DNA of 64,000 bases from Piscinibacter aquaticus (GTDB lineage Bacteria; Pseudomonadota; Gammaproteobacteria; Burkholderiales; Burkholderiaceae_C): contig VOPW01000001.1 in assembly GCA_007994965.1 (NCBI GenBank), positions 1,736,001 through 1,800,000 on the forward strand, in the 5' to 3' direction. The notes beneath the pieces were generated by a model. That model was not told the DNA's origin and did not search any database. It saw only the letters and a list, made by a program, of their open reading frames with translations. Position 1 is the first letter of the stretch. Each line of letters starts with the position of its first letter. A program made the translations under genes and the position numbers. Below are positions 1 to 11,370 of this stretch, in pieces.

Positions 1-49
1 CCTCGTCGCTGCAATATCATTCGAACAAACAACCGCGCCACCGCATCCA

Positions 50-529
50 ATGCGAAACAAAGCCTCGGACGTGCAACTGGATTCGATCGACCGGACCATT
101 CTGGAGGTGCTTCAACAAGAGGGCCGGATCTCCAACCAGGAGCTGGCGCAGCGCGTGCACCTCTCGCCCTCTGCCTGCCTGCGTCGGGTCAAGGCGCTGG
201 AGGATGCGGGCGTCATCGCGCAGTACGTGGCGCTGCTCAACGCCAAGGCCGTGGGCAAGCACGGCATCAGCTACACCATCCTCAACCTGGAGAGCATGAG
301 CACGCCGCTGCTCGAGGCCTTCGAGCAGGCCGTGCGCGACACGCCGGAGATCCTCGATTGCTTCTACGTGGCCGGCGAGAACGACTACCTGATCCGCTTC
401 ACCTACCGCGACGCCGAGGACCTGGAGCGATTCCACTCGCAGGTGCTGATGCACCTGCCCGGCGTGGCACGCTCGAACTCGATGCTGGTGCTGCGCACCG
501 TCAAGAAGACGACGGCTCTGCCGCTGTGA
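50..529 (+). CDS. Lrp/AsnC-family transcriptional regulator
   Basis: A 159-residue protein of standard family length. Residues about 10-60 form the AsnC-type winged helix-turn-helix, with DRTILEVLQQEGRISNQELA followed by LSPSACLRRVKALEDAGVI. Residues about 75-150 form the RAM (ligand-binding, oligomerisation) domain, with the YLIRF and FHSQVLMHLPGV segments. Family members form DNA-wrapping octamers and sense amino acids; the effector here is unknown. The next genes, an agmatinase-like hydrolase and an aminotransferase, make amino-acid or amine metabolism a reasonable guess only. Its 3' end overlaps the convergent hemerythrin gene by 29 bases. Confidence 0.9.
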   Translation: MRNKASDVQLDSIDRTILEVLQQEGRISNQELAQRVHLSPSACLRRVKALEDAGVIAQYVALLNAKAVGKHGISYTILNLESMSTPLLEAFEQAVRDTPEILDCFYVAGENDYLIRFTYRDAEDLERFHSQVLMHLPGVARSNSMLVLRTVKKTTALPL

Positions 530-1036
530 ACTTCAGCGGCGGCAGCGTGGCGCGGCGGCGCGCCAGCTTCGCGGCCATCGCCTTGGCCTCGGGGTAGATG
601 ATCGATTCCTCGAGCTGGATGTGCTCGCGGCAGAGCTCGAGGAAGACCTCGATGCCGTGTCGAAGCTCGTCGGGGTCGTACCAGCTGTAGCCGGCGGCGA
701 TGGCGCGCAGCTGCGGCGCGATCGCCAGCCAGTCTTCCTCGATCCAGCCGTGGTCCTGCTGCAGCATGCGCACGGTGGCCACCAGGGCTTCGTCACTGGA
801 GGCGAGCAGGGCGGGGAAGACCTTGGCCTCTTCCTCCTGGTGGTGCGCCTGCGAGTTCTCGGAGAAGAACGACTCGATCTGCCGCGCTTCCTGCTGCGCA
901 TGCCCATCGACGCCCTCGTCGGCGGGTGATCGAACAGCGCGGCGAGCCGGTCGAGGTGCGCCGCGATCTGCTGGTGGCAAGCGTCGAGCGCCTTGAAGTC
1001 GGTGCCGCCGGGGTTGAACTTCAGGACCGATCCCAT
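501..1036 (-). CDS. Hemerythrin HHE cation-binding domain protein (frameshifted)
   Basis: About 178 residues when one frameshift near position 924 is repaired: the first frame reads to LAALFDHP and the second continues DEGVDGHAQQEARQIESFF. Metal-ligand spacing typical of hemerythrin HHE domains is visible: H in the N-terminal helix (LDACHQQIAAHLDRL), HHQEEEAKVFPAL, QQDHGWIEEDW and CREHIQLEESIIYPEA. Such proteins bind a di-iron centre for oxygen, nitric oxide or redox sensing in the cytoplasm; the specific role is not evident. Convergent with the Lrp-type gene, with a 29-base overlap of coding ends. Confidence 0.8.
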
Positions 1037-1103
1037 GGAACCTCCGCAAGGTGTTGGATGGGTTCCATTCTTGGCCGTGCTGCACTGCAGCAGTTGCGTC
1101 AGG

Positions 1104-2024
1104 TCAAGGCTTTCTCAGGCGTCCGCAGAGGTAGGTCCAGATGAAGTGCGCGGCGGCCGGCTGCTCAGCTCGGCGTGGTCGAAAGGCGGCGAGACCTCGA
1201 CGCAATCCATGCCGACGAAGGGCAGGTCGGCCAGTTCCTCGAGCACCGTGAGCACTTTGGTTGGTGCTCATGCCGCCGGGCTCAGGGGTGCCGGTGCCGG
1301 GTGCGAAGGCCGGGTCGAGGCAGTCGATGTCCAGGCTCAGATAGACCGGCGGCTGGCCGTGGGCCGCCAGCCGCTCGCGGATCGCGCCGAGCACCGGCGC
1401 CAGTTGCGTCGGGTTCTCCAGCCCGCGGAGATCGCGTGCCGTAAAGATCAGGCCGCCCTGGTCACGCACAAACTCGCGCGCCTCGCGCACGCCGGCCGAG
1501 CGGATGCCCAACTGCGTGAAGCACTCGCGCACCACCAGCCCCTCCTGGATGGCTTCGTAGACCCAGGTGCCGTGGCCGCTCGGCTCGCCGAAGTGATCTT
1601 CCCAGGTGTCGCAATGGGCGTCGAAGTGGATCACGGCGAGCGGGCGACCCAGCATTTCCCGGTAGGCGCGCAGCAGCGGTAGCGTGATGCTGTGGTCGCC
1701 GCCGATCCAGGCCATGTGGTGCGCGCGGATCAGCGGTTTGACCAGCGGCATCATCGCCTCGCGCATCGCGACGAGGCTGGTGTTGGGCAGCGGCAGATCG
1801 CCGGCATCGCCGAGCCGTCCGTCGGGCGAGACGTCGAAGTGCGGATGGATCGCATCGCACAGCATGTGGCTCGCTTCGCGGATCGCACGCGGCGCCGGGC
1901 GCGCGCCGGGTCGATTGGTCACCGAGCCGTCCCAGGCGATGCCCGCCACGGCGAAGGGCGTGGCCGCGCTGGCGGCCGGCGCCTTCAGGAAGGCATTGTT
2001 GGAGAGGAAGGCGAAAGCGGTCAT
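1104..2024 (-). CDS. speB: Agmatinase/ureohydrolase family (arginase superfamily)
   Basis: About 306 residues, normal for the family. Manganese-binding motifs of ureohydrolases are present: GGDHSIT (residues about 125-131), HFDAHCDT (about 152-159) and SLDIDCLDPAFAPGTGTPEP. Agmatinase hydrolyses agmatine to putrescine and urea; guanidinobutyrase or another guanidino substrate is possible. Two compensating frameshifts near the C-terminus (about 1255-1262 and 1157-1160) scramble the stretch between GGMSTNQ and AAAHFIW; repaired, it reads VLTVLEELADLPFVGMD as expected. Both sit at predicted CCWGG sites. Divergent from the aminotransferase gene across 71 bases that must hold both promoters. Confidence 0.8.
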   Translation of the reverse strand: MTAFAFLSNNAFLKAPAASAATPFAVAGIAWDGSVTNRPGARPAPRAIREASHMLCDAIHPHFDVSPDGRLGDAGDLPLPNTSLVAMREAMMPLVKPLIRAHHMAWIGGDHSITLPLLRAYREMLGRPLAVIHFDAHCDTWEDHFGEPSGHGTWVYEAIQEGLVVRECFTQLGIRSAGVREAREFVRDQGGLIFTARDLRGLENPTQLAPVLGAIRERLAAHGQPPVYLSLDIDCLDPAFAPGTGTPEPGGMSTNQSAHGARGTGRPALRRHGLRRGLAAFRPRRAEQPAAAHFIWTYLCGRLRKP

Positions 2025-2095
2025 CGCGGGTCCTGCCGTGCGGCTGCTGCAAACTGGCGGGCGATGATAAGAGCCCTGTCGCCCGACACCGTCCG

Positions 2096-3460
2096 ATGAT
2101 GCCTCCCGACTTCACCATCGACTGCCGCGCGCTCGCCGACGTGCACGCGCAGGAGACCCGCCGCTACATTGCCAACCACCCGCGCAGCATGGCGCTGGCC
2201 GCCGAGGACGCGGCGCACTATCTCTTCGGCGTGCCGCTGCACTGGATGCGCGATTGGCCCACACCCGCCGCGCTGCACGTGCAGCGCGCGCAGGGCAACC
2301 GCCTGTGGTGCGCCGACGGCCACGAGTACCTCGACTTCTGCCTCGGCGACACCGGTGCGATGTTCGGGCACAGCCCCGCGCCGGTGGCGCGAGCGATTGC
2401 CGAACAGGCGCAGCGGGGCCTGACGGCAATGCTGCCGTCGGTGCTCACGGCGGAAGTCGGGCAGCGCCTGGCCGCGTGCTTTCGCCTGCCGCGCTGGCAG
2501 GTCACGCTCAGCGCCAGCGACGCCAACCGCTTCGTGCTGCGATGGGCGCGCGCGATCACCGGGCGGCGGAAGGTGCTGGTGTTCGATGGCTGCTACCACG
2601 GCACGGTCGACGACACGCTGGTCGACATGGATGCGCAGCAGCGCACGCTGACCCGCGCCAGCCTGCTCGGCCAGTGCACGATCTGGCGCTGGGCACGGCG
2701 GTGGTGCCGTTCAACGACATCGCCTCGGTCGAGCGTGCGCTGGCCGCGGGCGATGTCGCCTGCGTGCTGGCCGAACCGGCGTTGACCAACTGCGGCCTCG
2801 TGCCGCCGCTGCCCGGCTTCCTGCAGCAACTGCAGCAAGCCTGCCGCCGCCACGGCACGCTGATCGTGCTCGACGAGACGCACACCGTCAGCAGCGGCTG
2901 GGGCGGTCATGCGCGGGTCGAAGGGCTGTCGCCCGACTTCATCGTCGTCGGCAAGGCCGTGGCCGGCGGCCTGCCATGCGCGGTGTACGGGTTCAGCGAA
3001 GCCATGAACGAGCGCATGGAGTCGGCCAAGCGCGCCGCGCCCGATGGCCACTCGGGCATCGGCACCACGCTGTCGGCCAACCTGCTGGCGATGGCGGCGT
3101 TGCACGCCAACCTCGGCGAGGTGATGACGCCGGCCGCCTACGACGCGATGCTGTCGGCAGCGTCGGCCATCGAGCGCGGCTGCGAGACGTGTTGCGCCGT
3201 CACGGCGCGACCGGTCGGTGACGCGACTGGGGGCGCGCATGGAACTGCAGTTCTGCACGCAGGCACCGCGCGATGCCGCGCAGGCGAGGGCGGCGATGGA
3301 CGAGTCGGTCGAGCGCGTGCTGCATCTGTGGCTGCTCAACCGCGGCATCGTGATCACGCCATTCCACAACATGCTGCTGGCCTCGCCGATGACGAACGCG
3401 GATGACGCCGAGCCGCTGGCGCGGGCGCTGGGCGACTTCCTCGCGGCGGTGCGCACGTGA
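2096..3460 (+). CDS. Class III aminotransferase (PLP-dependent, GSA-aminomutase-like)
   Basis: About 455 residues after repair of frameshifts near 2671 (predicted CCAGG), 3185 and 3211 (predicted CCTGG). Class III features: the GxxxDFCLGDTGAMFGHSP entry loop, FDGCYHGT, LIVLDETHT (the PLP-contacting Asp/Glu) and FIVVGKAVAGGLPCAVYG, whose Lys should form the Schiff base. It resembles glutamate-1-semialdehyde 2,1-aminomutase paralogs, not necessarily the haem-pathway HemL. It overlaps the following amidotransferase gene by the bases GTGA, so the two are probably co-translated, and together with the divergent ureohydrolase may handle an amine or amino-acid substrate (inference). Confidence 0.8.
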
Positions 3461-4159
3461 AGCCGGTGCTGGTGCTGCAGCACATGCGCAGCGACGGCCC
3501 GGGCTTTCTGGCCACCTGGCTGCGCGAGCAGGGGCGTCGCTTCGAAGTCGTCGACAGTTCGACCGGTCAGCCGTTTCCGGCCTCGATGGACGGCTACGGG
3601 GCGCTGGCCGTGCTGGGCGGCGAGATGAGCGTCAACGACGACTTGCCCTCACTGCGGCAGGCCGAGGCGCTGATCCGGCAGAGCATGTCGCTCGGCCTGC
3701 CGGTGATCGGCCATTGCCTCGGCGGCCAGCTGATGGCCACTGCCCTCGGTGCACGCGTGGTGCCTTCGCCGGCGCCGGAGATCGGCTGGCAGCGCGCGTG
3801 CATCCACGCGCACGACGAGGCGCGAGCCCTGGTTCGGCGAACTCGACGAGGTGACGGTTTTCCACTGGCACTTCGAGGCCTTCGAACTCCCGCCCGGCGC
3901 GGTGGCGCTGGCGGGCAGCGACGCCTGCCCGCATCAGGCGTTCGCGGTCGGCCGGCACCTGGCGATGCAGTTTCATGTCGAGGTCGATGCGGAGAAGCTG
4001 GCCGCGTGGTCGGCATCGCGCGACCCGGCCTTCGTCGAGCTGCAGGCGACGTGCGCCACCGTGCAAAGTGGCGCTGCGATGCGCGCCGAGGCGCAGACGC
4101 GCCTGGCGTCGCAGCAGGCGCTGGCGCGGCGGCTCTACGCACGCTGGCTGGGCGCCTGA
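3457..4159 (+). CDS. Class I glutamine amidotransferase-like protein
   Basis: About 233 residues with one frameshift at 3827-3832, where CCCTGG stands for an expected CCTGG. The nucleophile elbow GHCLGGQ (Cys about residue 88) and a downstream VFHWHFEAFELP and MQFHVEVD segment with candidate catalytic His/Glu match stand-alone class I amidotransferases such as GMP-synthase-type or gamma-glutamyl hydrolase-like (PuuD-related) enzymes. Starts with GTG inside the stop codon of the aminotransferase. A role in removing a gamma-glutamyl group from an amine would fit the neighbours, but this is inference. Confidence 0.78.
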
Positions 4160-4257
4160 TCCAGCCCAAAGTCCCATTTCACGATCGGGGATTAGCCTTT
4201 CGCATTGCGGAAGATGACGTTGCTGCACCGCCGCATTCTTTCTCATCGTGAAGAACG

Positions 4258-4278
4258 CGCTTCCGCATCCCGGAAGCG
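4258..4278 (+). terminator. Possible hairpin terminator after the amidotransferase gene
   Basis: CGCTTCCG, loop CATCC, CGGAAGCG: a perfect 8-base stem about 100 bases after the amidotransferase stop. The U tract is poor, so termination may be weak or Rho-assisted. Confidence 0.35.
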
Positions 4279-4316
4279 TTCGTGCAACTCATTGATTTGA
4301 CGGGGAAACTTTTTTA

Positions 4317-4330
4317 GTCTTCTATAAGAC
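4317..4330 (+). promoter_or_regulatory. Inverted repeat in the aceA promoter region
   Basis: GTCTT-CTAT-AAGAC is a perfect 5-base inverted repeat in a local AT-rich stretch, with further AAGTCTTC copies at about 4332 and 4381. A TTGACG at 4297-4302 and TATAAG at 4323-4328 could be promoter elements, but the 20-base spacing is long. Position suggests control of isocitrate lyase; the regulator is unknown. Confidence 0.4.
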
Positions 4331-4423
4331 ATAAGTCTTCCCTCCGAGCGCCGTCATGACTAACCTTGAAGCCAGAGATCGCAAGTCTTCTGTCCCTGTC
4401 TTCATCCACCCACGGAGGTCCTC

Positions 4424-5719
<1,296 letters not shown>

Positions 5720-5749
5720 TCGAGCGAGCGAGGACGCAGGAGACAGGAA

Positions 5750-5776
5750 GCCCGCGGCGCAGGCCGCGGGCTTTTT
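5750..5776 (+). terminator. Rho-independent terminator of aceA
   Basis: Stem GCCCGCGGC / GCCGCGGGC with the four-base loop GCAG, followed by five T. Located 30 bases after the aceA stop. It may also serve the convergent diguanylate cyclase gene weakly, since the stem is symmetric. Confidence 0.85.
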
Positions 5777-5785
5777 CATGTCCGG

Positions 5786-7652
5786 TCAGCCGGCGAAACA
5801 GAGCCGGTCGCGGCCTTCCTGCTTGGCGCGGTAGAGCTGGCGATCGCATTCGGCGATGAGGCTGTCGAGCGAACCGATGCCCGGCGTGAGCGCGGCCGCG
5901 CCCATCGAGAAGCTGCAGCCGTGCTCGCCATCGATGCCGTCGGCCGGCGTCGCGGCGAAGCGGCTGCGCAGCCGGTCGAAGACCGCCGGCACCTCGGCCG
6001 CCGCGGTGCCGGGCATGACCAGCAGCCATTCCTCGCCGCCCCAGCGGCCCAGCCGGTCTTGCCCGCGAAGCACGCCCTGGGCCGCATCGGCCAGCGCCCG
6101 CAGCACCGCATCGCCACCGGCGTGGCCAAACGTGTCGTTCACGCGCTTGAAGTGGTCGAGGTCGATCAGTGCCAGCGTCAGCGGCACGCCGAGCCGCTGC
6201 GCCTGGTCGAACTGCGCCTGGGCGTAGGCGGTGACCGCGCGGCGGTTCGGCGCGCCGGTGAGCTCGTCGCGCAGCGCCAGGTCGGCCAGGGATCGCCGGC
6301 GCGCCAGCGCGCGCCAGCCGAAGGCGAGCAGGGCCGCGGTCAGCAGGCCGAGCGTGGCGAGCGCCGCCCACAGCGCGCGCTGCTTGACCGTCTCGGCCTC
6401 CAGCGCCAGCCGGGCGGACTCGCTGCGATGGCGCAGCTCGGCGTTCTCCGCGTCGCGTTGCGCGGCCGCATAGCGGGCCTCCAGACGCAGCATCTGCACG
6501 TCGGCGGCGAAGCTGCGGCCCTCATCCTGGAACTTCTCGGCGCGCTGCGTCTGCGCGTAGGCGTCTGCGAAGCGGCCGAGGGAGGCGTAGCCCGCCGCCA
6601 TCGCACGGGCCAGCTTGGCGCGGAGGCCGCCGGCTGCGAGGGAATGTCCCAGCGCCGCGCACGCTGGATCTCGGCCAGCACTTCGGGCCGGCCCAGGCGC
6701 GCCAGTGCGGTGATGGTGTACTCGGCCACCGACAAGAGCCGGTAGCCGTCGTCCGAATCCTCGAGCAGACGGCGAGCCTCGGCCAGCAGCGGCAGTGCGG
6801 CGGCCGGCTGGCCGAGCTGGATCTGCACATCGGCCTGGCCGATGTTGGCCGCGGCGATGCCCGCTTCGTCGCCGAGCTCGACCGACAGCTCGCGGGCGCC
6901 GGCAAACTGCCGTGCCGCCGCCTCCCAGCGCTTGGCCGCGCGCGAGGCATTGGCGCGCTCCACAGCACGATGCTGCGCACCATGCGCGCCGGCTGCTCTC
7001 CCAGCGCGCGCAGGGCGCGCTCGAAATGCACGTCGGCGTCGGCCTGGGTGCGCGCGCGGCCGCGGCCGGCAATGGCGCCCATCGAGAGCAGGGCGCCGGC
7101 CTCGATCGAGCGGATGCCGAGCTCGCGTCCGCAACGCTCCACCGCCTCGGCCGCGAGCCGCCTCGTCGAGGCTGCCGACGTCGATCAGCATCGACAGGTC
7201 GATCTGCCCGGCCTCGCAGTTCAGCAGCGCGTCGTCGAGCGGGGCGATCTGCCGCTGCAGCAGCGTCATGCGCTCGCGGGCACGCTGCGGCTCTTCGACC
7301 GTCCAGGAGTTCTGCAGGCGCACCGGGTCGAGCCAGGGCGCGGTGGGTGAGCGTCGCCTGGGGCCAGCCGTCCAGCGCCGCGGCGGCTTCGGCCAGGGTG
7401 CGACCGGCATCGGCCGGCCGCTCGAGCATGTTCAGCGCCCGCGCCAGACCGAGCTGCGACCAGAAGCGCTGCTCGGGGCCCGAGGCGGCGGCCAGTTGCT
7501 CGCGGGCGACGACGATCGCGGCGCGCGGATCATCGGCGATGCGCTCGTCCACCGCGAGCAGCCGCTCGGGCCGCAGGGTGGCCGCGAAGGTGCCGGCGGC
7601 GGGCACCAGAGCCAGTGCGAGCAGCAGGGCAGGGATCGGCAGGCGTATCACC
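5786..7652 (-). CDS. Membrane-anchored diguanylate cyclase (GGDEF) with periplasmic helical repeats, frameshifted
   Basis: About 620 residues when several frameshifts are repaired (near 7348, 7160, 6960 and 6645). Order: signal peptide (IRLPIPALLLALALVPAAGTFA), a long Ala/Leu-rich helical-repeat region resembling TPR units (LARALNMLERPADAGRTLAEA; YTITALARLGRPEVLAEIQRA), one membrane helix (LWAALATLGLLTAALLAFGW), then a GGDEF domain with LALIDLDHFKRVND and FGHAGGDAVL. The active-site loop reads GGEEW rather than GGDEF/GGEEF. It should make cyclic di-GMP in response to a periplasmic signal. I chose the GTG at 7652 because it immediately precedes the signal peptide. Confidence 0.75.
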
Positions 7653-7743
7653 CGGGGATTGTCGGCCGCCGGCCAGCGAGCCTGAGGGCACGCCCACGGC
7701 AGATGCGCAATCTTCACGACGACCGATCGGTTATCGTGACCGC

Positions 7744-8205
7744 ATGGCCGAGACCGTCTCCGAACTGCGCCGCATCCTGCAACGCTGCCGCACGATCGCG
7801 GTGGTGGGCCTCTCGGCCGAGTGGCACCGCCCGAGCTTCTTCGCCGCCAAGTACATGCAGGAGCACGGCTACCGCATCGTGCCGGTCAATCCGCGCTACG
7901 AGCAGGTGCTGGGCGAGACCTGCTACCCGAGCCTGGAAGCGATTCCTTTCGGCGTCGACATGGTCGATGTGTTCCGCAAGGAAGCCGACGTGCCGCCGAT
8001 CGCACGCAGCGCCGCGGCGATCGGCGCGAAGTGCCTGTGGCAGCAGCTCGGCGTGCGCAGTGCCGAGGCCGAGGCCATCGCGCGAGCGGCCGGCATGGAT
8101 TCGGTGGTCGATCGCTGCGTGAAGATCGAACACGCCCGGCTGTTCGGCGGGCTGAACTGGGCCGGCGTCAACACCCGCGTCATCTCGGCCCGCCGGCCCG
8201 TCTGA
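7744..8205 (+). CDS. CoA-binding domain protein (YccU-like)
   Basis: A 153-residue single-domain Rossmann protein. The N-terminal CRTIAVVGLSAEWHRPSF, VPVNPRY and GVDMVDVFRK segments and CLWQQLGV match the CoA-binding/succinyl-CoA-synthetase-alpha-like fold of YccU proteins. These bind CoA or another nucleotide; no catalytic role is established. It lies 10 bases before the sulfhydrylase gene and is probably co-transcribed with it. Confidence 0.85.
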   Translation: MAETVSELRRILQRCRTIAVVGLSAEWHRPSFFAAKYMQEHGYRIVPVNPRYEQVLGETCYPSLEAIPFGVDMVDVFRKEADVPPIARSAAAIGAKCLWQQLGVRSAEAEAIARAAGMDSVVDRCVKIEHARLFGGLNWAGVNTRVISARRPV

Positions 8206-8215
8206 ACCGCTGCCC

Positions 8216-9498
8216 ATGCCCGACCACCAATTCCGCGCCGAAACGCTGGCCATCCACGCCGGCCAGATCCCCGATGCCGCCACCGGCGCACGGGCGCTGC
8301 CGATCTACCAGACCACCAGCTTCGTCTTCGACAGCGCCGACCACGCGGCCTCGCTGTTCAACCTGCAGACCTTCGGCAACGTCTACTCGCGGCTTTCCAA
8401 CCCGACCGTCGCGGCGCTGGAAGAGCGCGTGGCGGCGCTCGAGGGCGGCCGGGCGGCGGTGGCATCGTCCAGCGGCATGGCCGCCGAGGCCATGGCGCTG
8501 ATGACGCTGCTGCAGCAGGGCGACCACGTGGTCGCTGCCGGTGCGCTGTACGGCGGTACGGTGACCATGCTGGCGGTCAACCTGAGGAAGTTCGGCATCG
8601 AGACCAGCTTCGTCGATGCCACCGACCCGCGGGCCTTCGCCGCGGCGATCCGGCCGAACACCCGTGCGATCTTCGCCGAGAGCCTGGGCAATCCCAGCTG
8701 GGTGGTGCTGGACATCGCCGCGGTGGCCGAGGTCGCGCATGCGCACGGCCTGCCGCTGGTCATCGACAACACGGTGCCGTCGCCGTTCCTGTGCCAGCCG
8801 ATCCGCCATGGCGCCGATATCGTGGTGCACTCGGCCACCAAGTACCTCGGCGGCCACGGCACGACGCTGGCCGGGGTGATCGTGGAGAGCGGCAAGTTCC
8901 GTGGGACAACGGAAAGTTTCCCGGCATGACCGAGCCGTCTCCTGGCTACCACGGCGTGAAGTTCTACGAGACCTTCGGCGACTTCGGCTTCACGATGCGC
9001 GCGCGCATGGAAACGCTGCGCGTCTACGGCGCCGCGCTGGCGGCCACCAGCGCCTGGCAGATCCTGCAAGGCATCGAGACGCTGCCGCTGCGCATGGAGC
9101 GGCACTGCCAGAACGGCACTGCGCGTGGCGGAGTTCCTGCGTGGGCATCCGCGCGTGAGCTGGGTCAACTACCCCGGCCTGACCGACCATCCGCAGCATG
9201 CGCTGGTGCAGCGCCAGATGAGCGGCGCCTCGGGGCTGCTGGCCTTCGGTGTCAAGGGGGCAGGGCGCCGGCGTGAAGTTCATCGAGGCGGCCCAGTTCA
9301 TGAGCCACCTCGCCAACATCGGCGACACCCGCACGCTGATCATCCATCCGGCGTCCACCACGCACCGCCAGCTCGACGAAGCGCAGCAGCGCGCGGCCGG
9401 CGTGCTGCCCGACCGAGGTGCGCATGTCGGTGGGGCTGGAGCACATCGACGACATCCTGTGGGACATCGACCAGGCGCTGGCGGCAGCCGGCGGCTAG
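8216..9498 (+). CDS. metY: O-acetylhomoserine aminocarboxypropyltransferase (sulfhydrylase)
   Basis: About 428 residues when repaired, the length of the Cys/Met-metabolism PLP family. It replaces the acetyl group of O-acetylhomoserine with sulfide to make homocysteine. Motifs: [48 protein letters not shown] and [22 protein letters not shown], whose Lys forms the Schiff base. Frameshifts near 8905, 9115, 9256 and 9411 look like homopolymer or single-base errors. The stop codon shares the palindrome CTAG with the stop of the convergent sensor kinase gene. Confidence 0.88.
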
Positions 9499-11276
9499 CG
9501 ATCGGGCACTGACAGCCGCCGCCGCAGCACGGCGGCGAGTTCCTCGGCGCGGAAGGGCTTGGCGAGGTGATCGTCCATGCCGGCGGCGAGGCTGCGCTCG
9601 CGGTCGCCCGACATCGCGTTGGCGGTGAGCGCGACGATCGGCGTGCGCGGCCGCGCGCTGCTCTCCTCGTGCCGGCGAATCCGCCGGTGGCCTCGAAGCC
9701 GTCGATGCCCGGCATCTGGCAATCCATCAGGATCAGGTCGTACTGCTCGGCCGCGGCGCAGCTCACCGCCTGCTCGCCGTCGGCCACGCTGTGCACGGCC
9801 AGCCCGAGGGCGCGCAGAGCGGCCTCGGCCACCATCGCGTTGACCGGGTTGTCTTCCACCAGCAGCACGCGGCCCGCGAGCGGCGCGCCGCTGTCGGCGG
9901 CGGGCGGGGCCGCTGCGGCGGGCGGCTCGATGCCCGGCGGCAGCGGCACCTCGATGCGGAACAGCGCGCCGCCACCCGGAGCCTGCCGGCAGACGATGCG
10001 GCCGCCCATGGCCTCGACCATGTGGCGCGAGATCGTCAGCCCCAGCCCGGTGCCACCGTGGCGGCGCGAGAACGAGCCGTCGAGCTGGCGAAAGGCTTCG
10101 AAGACTCGTTCGCGGTCGGCCTCCGGCACGCCAGGGCCGGTGTCGGCCACCTCGATGAGGATGCCGTCGCCCTCGGCGGGCGCGGCGCTGATCGTGACCC
10201 GCCCCGCTCGGTGAACTTGACCGCGTTGCCGGCCGGGTTCAGCAGCACCTGGCGCAGCCGCAGCGCGTCGCCAAGGCGGTGGGCCTGCGGCGGCAGCCGG
10301 TCGACCAGCTCGAGCGCCAGCCCCTTCTCGATGGCCGAGGGTTGCATCAGCTCGACCACCGAGCCGAGCAGGCCGCGCAGGTCGAAGCTCTGCGGCGTGA
10401 GGCGCAACTGGCCGCTCTCGATGCGGGCGTACTCGAGCACCTCGTTGATGATCGCCAGCAGGTGCTCGCCGGTGCGCTCGAGGACGACCGTGCGCTCCGT
10501 CGTCGGCCCGGCGGGCTCCTGCCGCAGCAGCCGCGTCAGCCCGAGCAGGCCATGCAACGGCGTGCGCATCTCGTGGCTCATCGTGGCGAGGAACTGGCTC
10601 TTCACCGCATTGCTGCGTTCGGCGTCGTCGAGCGCCTGCTGGCGCTGCCGGGCCAGTTCGTCCATCTGGAAACGCAGGCGCAGCATCGCGCGGGTGTGAT
10701 CGGCGGCGCGGCGGCCTTCCACCACCACGAGGCCGAGGAACACCACCATGCCGATGCCGATGTAGGTGGACAGCGCATCGCCTCGGCTGAACTGCAGCAG
10801 CATCGCCGGCACCATCACCGGCACCGTCAGCGCGAGGGATGCCCGGTAGCTCATCGACAGCACGACGAGGCCGATCGAGGCGATGCCCAGCAGCGTGGCC
10901 ACCATCGTCGCCATCAGTGCCGGGTCCTGCACCGGCAGCAGCAGCGTGCCGAGCAGGCCGAAGACGGCGCTGTCGATGGCGATGGCGACGATGAAGCGCC
11001 GCCCCAGCGCTGCACGCCGTCGGGCCGGTGCCGGTCGAACGCCCGGGTGACCCCGATGCGCAGTGCGCTGCCCGCCACCTTCAAGCCCAGCCAGACGATC
11101 AGCAGGCGGTGATCGACGGCGCCCCACAGCACCCACACCACCACGGCACCGAAGGGCACGCTGATCAGGTTCGACGACCGCGAGCGGTCGACCACCATCT
11201 CGTACTGCGCGGCGCTCACCAGGGCGTCGAGGGTGCGCTCGGACGGATCGGGGGAACGGGCGGGGGCGCTGGGCAT
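9495..11276 (-). CDS. Hybrid sensor histidine kinase/response regulator (frameshifted)
   Basis: About 590 residues after repair of frameshifts near 11012, 10205 and 9680. Order: four to six membrane helices ([46 protein letters not shown]), a coiled linker, a HisKA dimerisation domain with the phospho-acceptor His in [10 protein letters not shown], an ATPase domain with DTGPGVP and [19 protein letters not shown], and a receiver domain with [10 protein letters not shown] and the acceptor Asp in [10 protein letters not shown] and Lys in MDDHLAKPF. No output domain or adjacent partner regulator is seen, so the signal and target are unknown. Confidence 0.82.
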
Positions 11277-11370
11277 GGCGGGTACTGCAACTTGTGATTG
11301 TCGCGCTGAGGACCTTCGCAGCGGCGCGTAAGATTCCCCGGAAAACAGCAGAAGCGACGAGGCATCGCGC

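Larger units (their letters stand above)
4160..4423. other. Intergenic region upstream of isocitrate lyase
   Basis: The 264 bases between the amidotransferase and aceA show no credible coding frame. It holds a hairpin at 4258-4278, a short inverted repeat at 4317-4330 and a ribosome-binding site GGAGG at 4414-4418 ahead of the aceA ATG. It is less GC-rich than its surroundings near 4285-4340, as expected of a promoter. Confidence 0.6.
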
